A stretch of DNA of 64,000 nt, taken from positions 2,911,001 through 2,975,000 of the forward strand of contig NC_135007.1 of NCBI RefSeq assembly GCF_051020985.1. Direction: 5' to 3'. This DNA is from Nomia melanderi (Eukaryota > Arthropoda > Insecta > Hymenoptera > Halictidae). The stretch's first letter is position 1. Each line of letters begins with the position of its first letter. The translations under genes and the position numbers were made by a program. Below the pieces are notes generated by a model. That model did not search any database. It was not told the DNA's origin and was given only the letters and a program-made list of their open reading frames with translations. Shown piece by piece: positions 24,121-36,379 of this stretch.

Positions 24121-25696
24121 CGTGTGAAGCCAGCTTTTAGCTCTGCTTATTTCTCAGCGATCACAGCGATGATTCTAAGAATATTTCTTGTAATATTATA
24201 CTTTAGTGTACAGTTTGTAAGAGAAATGTGTAAATAGTCAAATTTATCACAGGATAATTATATCGAAGTGAATGCTTTCTACTGAGCAACGAAGTTAATG
24301 TCCGTTTATATTGTACGAGCATAATTTAATATTTAAATTAACTGAACATTGATTGATTGAACATCTGTCATATTTCCTTTGAAATATCATATTGCGAGAG
24401 TATTTCTGCTGATTAGTTTGCTAATTAATTTTATTTATCACGAGAATGTGTATTTCCTACGTGCATCAATTGATAGTAGTTTCCGCACTGTCCATACTTT
24501 AGTCTTAAATAACTGGGTAGACAAAGGAAGAAATATAATAATACATTATAAATTGTAAATCATGAGCAATAACAAGTTATTTGTTTCTGTCTTCATAGTA
24601 TACTTGACGTAAACTCGTAACTAAAAATACGTGTTGTACTTGTTAGCTGCTGAAATGTTGAAACAGAGAATAAGTACACGATGCTGGCCAGAATTGGCTA
24701 AATCAGTACAAGCGGGCTGGAATGACGGGATGAAAATAACACGGGCCGTAAAGGATTGCCTCGGTATTAACTCGAGTCTGATGCAATTGAAAATTTATAC
24801 GATCGATGAGCAATAATCCTCCGATACACAGGTGTCAGGTCGTTAATTAAATGAGAGTCCAACGACGCTTGAGGCAACTGGTACCGTGATACCATTAAAT
24901 TATAGTTATCGCCTCCATACGAAATTGTTGGGGACGCCAGAAATCCATTACAACTGTAATTATGTTTCTGCGTTGAGATCGATGAATCTCCTACTGTCTG
25001 TCAACTCCCGATAAAACTGCACGGTAATCTAAAAGAGTAAACAACATTCCCTCTCCTGAAGTTGATCGACTACAAAAAATAATAGTAAGCTTCAAGCATG
25101 GAAAATTTGTCGATCGTAAAGGGGAAACAACGCTTTCAGCTTGAATACAATTACTCACAAAAAATACCACTCGCAGTGCTAATGATAAATAAATAGCCAT
25201 GGTAAAAAGTACTGTTTTCATTGCATACGACAAAAGAAACAATTTTTACCAGATGGAAATTTCGAACTACTTGTTAAGCACAAAAGAAAATATAGATTAC
25301 AGTGTATGTGACAAGTATATAAAATAATCTTCCAACAGTATTTTATTTTGATTTAAAGTAGCAATTCTAAATATATGTTATATATCTTTCAATCGGTTTT
25401 TAAAAATTAATTATTATATTAGACACTTTTATATTTAATAGTCTTATAAATTCATACCAATTAAATATATTTAGTACCTATGAACAACAAAGAAAATAGC
25501 AATGGAACTGTTTTAATAAAAATAATAATAAACATTCTCATAATCTTTTATAAAACTAGAATTCAAATAAAAATTAATTAAAAAACATCACCATGATCAA
25601 TTATGAAAATAATGCCAATTAAATGAAAAGCTTCAAGTGAAATCAAAAAACTTCAGCTGAAAAGAACTGTACAATGCGACACGACATGTGACTTAC

Positions 25697-26154
25697 GTTA
25701 TCAAAAGTTCTCGAGACGGTCACCTTCTTGTAGCTCGATACTCCTTTCGGTGATTGAATAAATGTCCGACCAGCGGATTGATTTATTTTCTGTCTGGCGT
25801 CAGGCGTGGCCCTCGAGGACGGGCTCGAATTTTCATGCGAGATTTTCACTTTTCCCTTGTCACTGTTCGTTCCCGACGTCTCAACATTCCTCTGCGTTTC
25901 GGTTCCCGTCCCCGCCGCCATCGGACCCTCGTTGACCATCCCTAGCATCCCGAGCGTAACCCGTTCCCTCGAGTTCGAGTTATCCGCGTGCCAGGAATTC
26001 ATCTGACGAAACTTTCCGACGGATTTGCTCGGCGTCGTGGTGCGGTCTGTGCTGGAGGACGACCAAGCAAAGGATCGACTGGTCCTTCGTGCGTCGTACG
26101 TAGCCGAAAGTGACTGCTCCGTCTCGCGTGTGGCTTCCGCGGCCGTCCCAGTGA
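25697..26154 (-). CDS. Upstream exon of the CUB gene, Ser/Thr-rich linker
   Basis: Minus-strand exon of 458 nt: two bases completing a codon, then 152 open codons, ending at AAC|GTAAGT, a near-perfect donor. The acceptor at its start is TTTAATGTTTCAG with a pyrimidine tract. The peptide is rich in Ser, Thr, Asn and charged residues, has no cysteine, no membrane segment and no recognised domain, so it is probably a disordered extracellular or N-terminal linker. Its phase 0 donor matches the phase 0 acceptor of the CUB exon 2.7 kb downstream, and both are on the same strand, which is why I join them in one gene. The first exon must end in phase 1. Codon use is GC-rich (about 55 percent by eye) compared with flanking AT-rich DNA, as expected for a real exon. 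It may instead belong to another transcript. Confidence 0.7.
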
Positions 26155-28224
26155 CTGAAACATTAAATCGAAAAATACTTTCTGTTAGGGAATACTTAGG
26201 AAATTTGTTCCCCCACGAAATAATTTTGCATTGAATCGCGTATCGAGCGCGTGTCGTTATAAATAATTAAGCTTTTCTTGCAAATTTTGATTAATCCTTT
26301 GAGTGCTGAATACTCCCAGCCGAAACGTTTCGTGTAGACCGAATATTTGTTTGCTGATTTGAAGTTCGATAAATTCTGTTAAATCATACAATCAATTAAA
26401 CTGTGATTAAATTGTAAATGTGATTTCCCGGTTTCACCAAGTTGGGTAACGCTACGAAACGCGTATATTACACTCATACACTTACAATTAATCGTCACCG
26501 CGGCACGTGTGAAACTATAAAGTCGAGAAATACACATCTATATATACGCCCATAGTCCACAGCGATGACTTTCACTGGACGCGTATATGTTAATATATAC
26601 GAAGTATTATATCTAATATATTCTACTAAATATATGTGTGTTGTAAGCGAATATCTAGGAATCCATTAACACTGTACCTGCAGGCATTATCTGCGCGACC
26701 TTACGTTAATCACGAACGCTTCTTGCAGTACATTAAACTATATGGTCAAAATTAAACTATCGATAAGTAATAATTGTACGTTTTTATAACGATTAAATAG
26801 TTTTATTAAGTTTTATTAAATAAAGGTTTGATGTTTATTTAATGTATCACGCCCGCTAATTATGGTTATCCGTAGGAATCACGCGTACATGACTCCCGCA
26901 GGTAGGATAACGCGTTAATTCGTCAGTAACATTTGCCAGTATTTTTAATTCAATTTTTGTTATTTCATTTAATTACTAAGAAACAGTACTTTCATTTAGA
27001 AAAAGTAATTTTTATTTGGAATGTTTTATAAAAATATTACTTGTATCAACAATTATAAATTTGATTGTTTAAAACGTTTAGATTTAGATGCTACCAACAT
27101 CGGTCTATAAATATTTGTGGCATATATATTCGCGTACTGTTTACTATATTTCTTTGAACATGCGACATAATTTTTTGTTTTCCAATTATTACATAAAATT
27201 GATTTATAAATTTCTGTGAAGTAAACAACGAATCTTGTATCAAATACATATTTTAAGGTAAGTTAATCCGAACAGTGTGCAACGGTCAATAATAGTCCTT
27301 ATTATGGAAAATGTTTGAGAAGGATCCTTATTACTGAAAAACAAAACGTTCGCTGCCAGCAAGAAGTTTCTCCCTACTTTTCCTTTTTCAGCGATACAGT
27401 ACTTTGCATCTCGTGTAACGTTTTTATAATTCAAAAAAACATTGAATAAGAGAAACATGTTCATGGTTTATTCCCTGTTTTTAATTCCTGATTTTACTTT
27501 AAAGTCCGTTTATATTATTTGCAAACTACATAATTATTACGAGTTCAGAAGTATGTAGCAAATTAGAGCATATTAGTCAAAATTTAAAAATGAAGTTTGA
27601 AACGCTTCAAACAATGTTTCAAACGTTTGAGTTGGATTATTTTCCATTTGACTTTCCATTCTATTCAAATTAATAGAATATAAAAATTTAATTTGTGATA
27701 AAATAGTTACACGGCTTGTTATCATTATTAAAAGACATTACTAAATCCTGCTTTCATATTTTCATAGTTTTAAATTTTAATTAAAAAAAATATACTTAAT
27801 TGCCTGTATGGTTTCTCTGATTTCAGTATAGTTGAGAACTCATTATATTAGACGGCAGATAAGTACCTGTGACAACATTGAAAGAATTTGGTTTAAAAAT
27901 ATTCTATATTTTTCTTTGGTTAGAGGTAATTAATTAACAATAATTTCACACATACATTTACATTCTATCTTCATTTTTCTACTGCTCTGAATCAGTGTGG
28001 ATTTACGTAAGACAAGTAATGTAAACTTTTTTAATTTGCCTTGATAAACTTTATAAAATTTGCTTTGTCTAGAAGTAGTATATTCATTAAAATTATTTAA
28101 TTGCTGTGTATTAATTGAAGATTCAATTAACAAACAATTTTCTTGTCGTGTGCTAATATATACTGAATGTTGCAGGTTAAAAAACTTACAGTTTTTCTAA
28201 ACGTTTGTTTTTTCTTCATCTGAC
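26155..28224. other. AT-rich presumed intron
   Basis: No exon recognised. A transposon-like left end TTAATCCTTTGAGTGCTGAA starts at 26290 and runs into a perfect 12-bp palindrome CGAAACGTTTCG (26321-26332). The TTAA element at 26666-26918 is listed separately. 26930-28220 is AT-rich with open frames at 27240-27464 and 27930-28133 that show no domain. Confidence 0.5.
26666..26918. mobile_element. TTAA-flanked MITE (TACCTGCGGG ends)
   Basis: A 253-bp element with TTAA on both sides. The left end TTAACACTGTACCTGCAGGC and the right end, in reverse TTAACGCGTTATCCTACCTG followed by CGGGAG, share the TACCTGC block. The interior is AT-rich and non-coding. Its length and target site fit the other TTAA MITEs here, but the terminal sequence defines a separate family. 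Confidence 0.65.
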
Positions 28225-28677
28225 AAAGGAAGTTATGGAGCCTGGAAATTAAAAAAATTATGATACTTTTTGTATAAGTGGAGTAGGTCACGCATAATAC
28301 ATTGCAACTTTTTTCGTCCCGAATTTCACTTTAAAGGTGTGACACCATCCCTTGAAAAAATGAAAATTTTTCTTTCCCCTGGATTATCTTGAAAACAGTA
28401 GGAGATAGCGAGAAAAGTTGAAACAAAAAATACGTTGTTCTTTTACAACTATAAAATTTTATTTTCAATTTTTTGTTTAAGCTTTTTATCATTATTTCTT
28501 ACTGGTCGTAAGATAATCCACGGGAAAGAAAAATTTGCATTTTTCTCAAAGGATGGTTTCATTTCGGCAAAGTGAAATTCGGCACAGAAAAAATTGCAAT
28601 ATATTAGGTTTGACCTACTCTACTTATACACAAAGTATTATAACTTTTTGAATTTCCGGGCTCGATAACTTACCTTG
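28225..28677. repeat. 450-bp imperfect palindrome (foldback element)
   Basis: The left arm 28225-28391 and right arm 28508-28676 are reverse complements at roughly 80 percent by eye. Matching blocks in order include TATAAGTGGAGTAGGTC with GACCTACTCTACTTATA, CGAATTTCACTTT with AAAGTGAAATTC, and GGATTATCTT with AAGATAATCC. Pairing continues weakly inward (GAAACAAAAAAT with ATTTTTTGTTT), leaving a loop near 28435-28460. No ORF. The structure could be a foldback transposon or an inverted duplication; transcribed, it would form a long hairpin. Confidence 0.9.
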
Positions 28678-28695
28678 TATGTCCGTTCTATTCAT
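28674..28695 (-). CDS. Candidate 7-codon first coding exon
   Basis: On the minus strand an ATG at 28695 opens seven codons (MNRTDIQ plus one base) and ends at CAAG|GTAAGT, a perfect donor. The phase 1 end fits the acceptor of the exon at 26154, which begins with two bases of a split codon. However, the donor lies at the edge of the 450-bp palindrome, the peptide has no signal sequence, and a phase match occurs by chance one time in three. Treat as a hypothesis. Confidence 0.2.
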
Positions 28696-30710
28696 TCCTA
28701 TTGTCTCTATGGATATATTTAATTAACTCCTTGTGGTAAAATGACGAGTACAGCTCCTAATTATAAATAAATTGGCATAATAATTAGTAGTATTTTCCAG
28801 ATTACTTTCAATTAATTCAATGTGAATCATAAAATGGAACACATTGTTTTCTTTAATAAAAATAAAATGCTTCTATCATATCTTCATTTTTCATGATTAT
28901 ATCGTACCGGACAAGGTTAATCAAACAAGGTTGTAAAATACTAATAAAAAACTGAGAAACAATGTAAGTACCAAGTGATTTTAAATAGTACCGTAAATAA
29001 ATGTTTTACGTGTAGATCATGTATCAGATTATTCGTGACAGGTCAACCAGCACATAATAAAAAAATCAATGGAACCTAGTAAAATCGCTCAGAATATCAA
29101 CTTATCGTATGAAAGTTCCAAGGCAGACATATCTTCTATAAATCCCTTCTCAGTTTGTTTTGCGGTTACTGTATTTACACCTCGAATTTGTTCGCCTATT
29201 AAACTGGCCGGTGTGGAAAGTTTCATATTGGATAGCGGAGAATTGATCCTTGTTGCTGACAGCGTGTTTGAATAGAATTTATTCGGTGACCGACAGGTTT
29301 TAAAAGTGTTCGGAATGACGAGATGAAGCGTCTCGGCAAAACTGCGATACTGAGAATTTTACTGCCGTCAACGGCACTCTATTTGGAATTATCCTGATAC
29401 TTGGCACGTTGCAGGTTCGTCTTCTTTGGCCTTGTCAACGCATGACTACCCGTTCGTTGACTGTAATCCCTTGGAAATTGGATCTGTTGGTTGTCACGAT
29501 AAATAAACTTCTAGGCAGATTTTTCGGGGGGACGAGAAAGTTATTTGGAGTATTAACGATAGAGTTACCAAATCTGTGAAAATGGTCGTGCTTCCGTCGC
29601 AAATTATTAAGTAGACAAAATTATTAATTTATATTTTGTACTGATTGAATATTCTTTAAATGTTTATTAAAAACTGGGATGTTGTAAACCATAAAGTTAC
29701 ATCTTTGTCATAAAACCAGAATTAAATGGTTATAATAATTCACTTTTTTACAAATTCTGAAGAACAGTCATTTGACGTTTTACACATATATACATGCCAA
29801 TGCATAGCCTCTCTAATTCTGACTTCTAAAAGCTGCAGTAATTAGTTCTAGTATGAGGGTTGAATGGAAATTAACTTCTGGGATGTTAGAATTCATGAAT
29901 GACCCACTGTACTCGTTTGTTCCTTGACATATATATTGTGAGTTACAGGCAGCTGTACAAAGAGGTTATATAGCCGTAGTTTGTGCAGTAGTCCATTTCA
30001 TTCTAGTAGTGACCATTCTGTGCAATTTAAGCAACTTGCTATGATCGAATTTCACTGCTAAAGGCATTCCTGTAACTGACATTCTCTGTGAAATATCAAA
30101 TTGTCAAACTGAAATGGAGATCTTCAAGCCCGTTGCTCTCGAGCATATATAAATATGTATAATATATTAACATTCTACTTGAATTTTACATTCTATTTAA
30201 AGTGAAAATATTTTTCAAATATGAAACAGAGTATAGTAATTTTCATTACATCCTAAGAATTTTTATATGAAATTAACAGTTAATTGAATAGATTGCCTTC
30301 TAGTATTACATGACTCGAAAATTAAATACATTTTTCGTATTACATTGAAGAACAATGGTTTGATAAAAGTATTATTGATGTGGTCTATCAAATTACAACA
30401 CTAAGTAGTATTAACATTAGTTAGTTTCAAAGTAAGTCGACTATACACTCCAATTTAAAGTCATCAAGTCTGTATACTTAAAAAAATACAAACAGTTGAT
30501 GGACAACTAGATTAAAAATTAATTCTTATAAATTCTTTATTATGTCGATTTTTGACGATTTTTTCATATTTTATTTCAATAGTTTCAGTAAAATACGCAG
30601 CTATTTATAAATGATTTATTCGATTTTATGAAAAAATCAGCAGCTTCAGTCCATAATTTGTTTAAAGAAAATATAAGAAAATAGTTTAATTAATTTATTA
30701 CCTCTAATAG

Positions 30711-30788
30711 TTATTTTGCATCTTTATTTCAAATAAACCATTCCCACTCCTACATTCTACACATCACAGTATAATCTAATTCTTATAC
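30711..30788 (+). repeat. Dispersed repeat J, copy 1
   Basis: Shares TCTTTATTTCAAATAAA and TCACAGTATAATCT in the same order and spacing with the segment at 36303-36379. The pair is in the same orientation, 5.6 kb apart. Similarity does not obviously continue outside these limits. Nature unknown; possibly a fragment of an undescribed dispersed element. Confidence 0.6.
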
Positions 30789-33700
30789 CCATAATTTTTG
30801 GCAATACTTACAAACAGAATGCTATCATAATTCAACTTTTTCCGTTTCTGCATGTCGGTTTTCCTATTTTCCTATCATAGAAGTATTTACGTGCTTGTGG
30901 ATGTACTGCAAACACTTAGACAAAGCTGTTGACGACACACGAGCAACACTTGCACAATTTATTCACGAGTTTCAAGCATACAAAATTCAAACAATTCGCA
31001 GTTCTCCTTTTGAATGAAATTCACAATTTAAGTTTCAACTCATCCTATCGTTTATTCACACATCCATCACATTGTTACAAATTGTAATATCATACATATT
31101 ACAAATTCTGGACAATTCCACATTATCTGTGAAATATATAATTTTGTTCATCAAAACTCATCACTGTGAGTTTGAATTATTCCTAGCACGGTAATACGTT
31201 GTAGGAACGCGTGAGTTTTCCATGATGTTAATATTAATCGAATCAATGATTTGCAATGTTGATCCTACCTACTATGTCCGTAGTCACATCGAAGACTTGA
31301 GCTGCATAACATACTTGTTAATTACTTTATTTGGATGAAACTTTATCGGCTGTTCGAAAAACACAAGTTGATAGTTTTATGTATTTTCTGGCTACTTTAA
31401 GTCTTTCATAGGTAATTAAGAGTACAATGAACCATATTTGTGTAATATTATTAACTACGTATAAAAATAATCCAATTTCTGTACAAATATTAAAGTACTT
31501 ACAACAAAGCACCACATCCAACAAAATAGCAACCATAAAATTTGTATCGATTCTATTTAAACCAGCCAATCGCGTATTTCCTTTCCTCTTCTATTTGGCC
31601 ATCAACATCCGACATTCGAACGACGCTGGTCGACGGACAAACGAAATCGTATTTGAACCGAGACGTAAATGAATTTGTCATGCACTTGCGAGTTCAATTC
31701 CAGTGAAAAGGAGATAGAAATGGCGTGGCAAACGACTCGAATTCACGCGAATGCTGAAACGACCCGTATGTCGTTCAGTAGGGGATCTATTATACAAAGT
31801 GATTTTCTAATGCCTGAATAAGTTTAAGCTCGACTAGAACACCTCCCTCGCTGACGTAATCCACTCGAAGTTACAAGACTATTTCGACGTCCTGTCGGTT
31901 CTCGCAAGTCCGGTATATTCGATTTAATACTTTTTTCATACGCCGACGGTTACTAATTTGCATCACTCTCTTCGTAAAAGGAGTAAAAAAAGTGCTGGAC
32001 GAATTAAGTCAGGACAGTCGCTTAACCCGGCTTGCGTCGCTGCTTAATCGTATCTGGCGGAACTCTTGAATTGCATTAGTGAAAATGTGCATGGCAGACG
32101 CAACTATTTCTACCCAGAGGATTTCCTCGAGCGGTTTTAATTTTTCATTACAACGAACGCGTATAATTGATTTGCCGCGTTCTTATTCCCCGATCGATAC
32201 ATTCAACGTGAGAGACAACAGCGTTGCGTTTCTTCGTTCCTTCCAACCGTCAAAGTCGAAACATGATTCCATACGGCGTCCTCTCTTTTATCGAAGGGAA
32301 ATGTACGCATAGGATGGCTCAGAGTATCGTGGCATCACAATACATTTACTTTCTGCAATGTTTCAGAACACGAATTGCACGTCTTTCCGGTACGACAATA
32401 TGCTCACCCTCTGTCGGATACTTTATACGTTCGACGAGTCCCATAAGTGATTTTCTCTGTGACATTCTATCGGTGTACATCAGGGCGCAGCTGAGCGAGA
32501 ACGCTCTTAGAAATATCGGACGGCTGCTTTTGCAAACATTCGACGCGTACTCGCATCATTTACAATTGGCAACCTCATCCAGGTGAATCTGATTCTGCTG
32601 CAGAGAATCGTATTCCAGGAAATTCGTACAGCGACGCGGGAGTTCAGTAATTGGATGCTTTTAGGGGGATTGGAATCCTATTCAACCCCCTTGAAAATAA
32701 AAACGAATTTTAGGAACTGGTGAATAGATTTGAAAAAAAATTCACGGAAATCCACGGTTTCATTTTTATCTCGTTTTCTCTCTATTGTGATGATTCCGAA
32801 GAATCGACTTTTTTTGAATTTACATATAGTTTTATACTTCTGGTGGATATATTTCGATAATATTATGTTTAATGTATTTGCCATTGTGTAATGTTTGTAA
32901 TGGAAAGTAACACACATGGATAACTATGAATAATATTTTCTTTCTAATTGATTACTATGAGTTTGTATTAGAATATGATATACATACAATACTTCGTGAG
33001 TATTCTTTACAAATTAGTAAATACTATGCTACTAATCATTTATTGGCAGAAAGAAAAATGACATATTCATTGCAATGTTAACATTGTATGCTTATTTCAT
33101 TTTGATCTGAAAAATAGTCGAATTTATACAATTTATGTAGTCTTTGCAATGTGTCAACGTTGACATTACAAAGAAAGAGATTAATGGAATAAGTTACATT
33201 TTATTATGATAGAAATTGGAGTAATACTGCTGCAAATGGACGCATTTACAGACTTTTATTTTCAGTTATTATTTAAATTTTTTAAGAATTTCACATTTTG
33301 AATAATTTTTCTCTTTGACAAACATGTAAAATCTTTTACTATCGTCACATTGAATTCTATATCCATGAGTACGTTCGAAAGATGACCACAAACATAGCCG
33401 CACACTCGTCATTATAATAAAGATTGCTATGAGTGGGTTAGTTTTTCTTATGGTGGGCGGGAAGGGGGTGCAACCCAAGCTATTACATCATAATTTCCAA
33501 ATTGAACCTTTTGTGAAGGTGGATACCTGTGTAAAACTCGAAAAGGTCGATGCCGATCTGATATGAGACCATATCTCATCACTGATCTCAGCTGACGTGG
33601 AAGAGCGACATTTTTGTCAAAGGAAAAAATATCGATTTCTAAAACACTTGTTAATTTTATAAAGGTCAGTAAATGCGACCATTCGTTGTAGTATTACTGA

Positions 33701-36302
33701 AATTGATACAGGTCGATAATGACTTCTCGATATACAAAAGTTTCTCGTATATTCATTCATTCGCGTTTATCTAGTATATATAATAATTATGAAACGTTAA
33801 GTGGTTATTCACTTATTGCTCTATCGAAGCATGAAATCATCACAGTAAAATAACCAGAATTTCTGGGGCTTTACGCTCTCGAGGTTGGAATTCCCAAGTA
33901 GACCTTACACCCTAAAGTCAAAAGTTGTAGTAGAGATGCATATCGGTGACTAGCCAGGTAAATATTATCTTGGGATATACAGAACACCCTACTCGCCACT
34001 TTCCTTCCGCACTACCGCTCTTCTTCCCTGTTCAACGCCTCAGTGTAAACGCTTTGACCACGGTGTTCATTCCTATAAAGTTTATTATTTAGTGTCAGCA
34101 CATTTTGAAAGTTCTCTTTTTATGAAAATATCATTATTATATACCTATGTAAAGAAGTTATTTTGGTTGTAGAATTTGTATAAGTAGCTTTAATATTTTA
34201 GTATATTAATATAATATTTTAATATAAGTTTTTATAAATACATAATGATTTAGAACATTTAAACTTTGTTTTCGAAAAACTCTTTAACTTTTACCAGTTA
34301 CGTATGAAATGAATAATATTTACAGAACATGTTGGAATACATGTCAAAATGTAAAAATAAAATAAAAAAAGAAAGCGTTTTTCAGTCAAAACTAAAGTCA
34401 AAGGTTGGCTTCCCAGAAAAATTAACTTTAAATTCGTCGAGTACGCGAGCATTCGTATTTCTAAGAGTAGAAACGGTAGGTCATGAACAGATACGTTAGC
34501 AGATCCTAATTTAGTTGCACGAGTACTCGGTGAATTTTCGAATTTAATTCTCTCAAGAGGGAGACCTCGCACAAAAAGGTTACTATTTCTTTTCTGCTTA
34601 TTTTTGCATGTAGGACGACCTTTTATCCAGTTGTCTTGACCACGCTAAAACATTTGATATATGTTCTTTTTAAACAAATAATATTTTATGCTTTCTTTTC
34701 TATTCATAATAAGTAATAATAAAATATTTATTAAAGCTATACTATTACTATTTATATTTTTAGCCTCACTCTGAAATAATGATGACTGTTGTCATCTATT
34801 CTTTATACTCAGGTAAATAACATTATACTATTTAATGTTCAATAGTGAATTATTGCGTTGTCCATTTTATTCCAAATTTATTTTATATAGACCAGATCAA
34901 TTCAAAAACACTTTTTCTAATCTGTAATAGGTGCACAGTCAAAAAGATTTATAGGACCCTTCAAAAGGAATGTTTTTTAAGCTAGGATCTCGCACTTCTA
35001 ACAATTCAGCATCGTCTGTATTTAATGGCGCGCAGGCCATTTCAGGTAGAAAATGCTTTGCCATATTTGTAATACACAGCCAAAGTCGCTTATATGATTC
35101 TTGAAAACGGTTGATTTTCAGGGACGAACACGTGTTTCAGGCGCATATCAGCGTCCCATGATCATGATGAACTACCAACTCCTGCGTGCGAATAGAAGTT
35201 TAGCTCAGTTGAAAGGACTGAATAAAGTAAAAGTCCTTTTATTTTAAAAACATGGTATTATTATCGCTGTTTTAGGGAGTATTAAGGAAAAGGAACATTG
35301 AACTCTTACCCTTTTTGTAATTCTTCCCTTTATGAATATATAAAGTATAAAGTATCAAATATGATACATAATACTGCAATAAAATTGTAATGTAAAAAAT
35401 AAGTTGCCTAAGATAAACCATCTATTTATAGATGTAATATTTAAAGAGATGCAACTAGATAACAATGCAATCCTTGTACAGTAAATGAGTTTATTTGCGG
35501 TACAAAATTGAATTAGATTATCGCTACTATCTAGAATCTTAATGAAGGTTTGAGGATTCTGAACTTTAATGCAGTGATGGAAGAAGAAATTCAAGAAAAG
35601 GATAGGAGAGAAGGAGAATGCGTTTACTCCGGGATCTGCTAGTAAACTCGATAGTAAGGCTTTCTACCAATTCCTTGCATTCTACACAGGAATGGTATTT
35701 AAAAATTACGGATTGTGTTTATATTAATCAGGACAGGACTAAGTACGGTGAGTAGGTCTCGAAGCCCTCTAGTGGCGACTATAAGAGGTCTCGCTATCAA
35801 ACCAAATTATGTGCTTAATTAGAATTAATAAAGTTCATAATAGTTTTACTATCATACTATTATATTATAAATATAAAAATATATTGACAAATTATTGGAA
35901 AGATAACACTGACCTCAACTTCTTTCTGATATTTTTAATTAATATGGTAATACAGTGTGTCAGTTGTGTAACGTTGTAAAATTAACAAATATCTAAATTT
36001 CATCAAGCATAGTCATTTATATGTAAATATACATTTTGCTGAAGATTATTTGAAAATAGTTATGTGTTGGTTTATTTAAAGAAGCAAATGATTTTCCTCC
36101 AAATTATTTTATCCTTTCGCAGTTAAATAAAATAATCTTTTATTGTACGTCGTGGTTTATATTTGTATAACTGCATCCTTCATTAATACCACAAATATTT
36201 TATCATTCAATATAGTTTTGCAAAACTGTATAAACTCTTTGTTTCATCGCTTTGCAATGATCCTCTCATATTTTATTTTAACAGATTAACTTAAATAGAC
36301 CG

Positions 36303-36379
36303 TTATTTTTTGTATCTTTATTTCAAATAAAACCTTTTCAATCCTGGATACTACGTCACAGTATAATCTCATTCCTATA
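36303..36379 (+). repeat. Dispersed repeat J, copy 2
   Basis: Second copy of the segment at 30711-30788, with the shared blocks TCTTTATTTCAAATAAA and TCACAGTATAATCT and a diverged middle. Non-coding. Confidence 0.6.

Larger units (their letters stand above)
22975..25696 (-). other. Intron between the two exons
   Basis: A 2.7-kb AT-rich interval bounded by GTAAGT (25696-25691, minus strand) and CACAG (22979-22975), consistent with one intron in phase 0. It contains the back-to-back transposon ends at 24060. Other than those and an AT microsatellite-like tract near 23900, nothing recognisable is present; short open frames at 23462-23713, 24631-24816 and 24991-25242 have no domains or splice context. 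Confidence 0.6.

Noticed and set aside
32224..32586. 120-codon plus-strand frame with a TTTCAG acceptor-like site inside
   Set aside because: No family recognised; the acceptor-like site is internal to the frame and no donor of quality follows.
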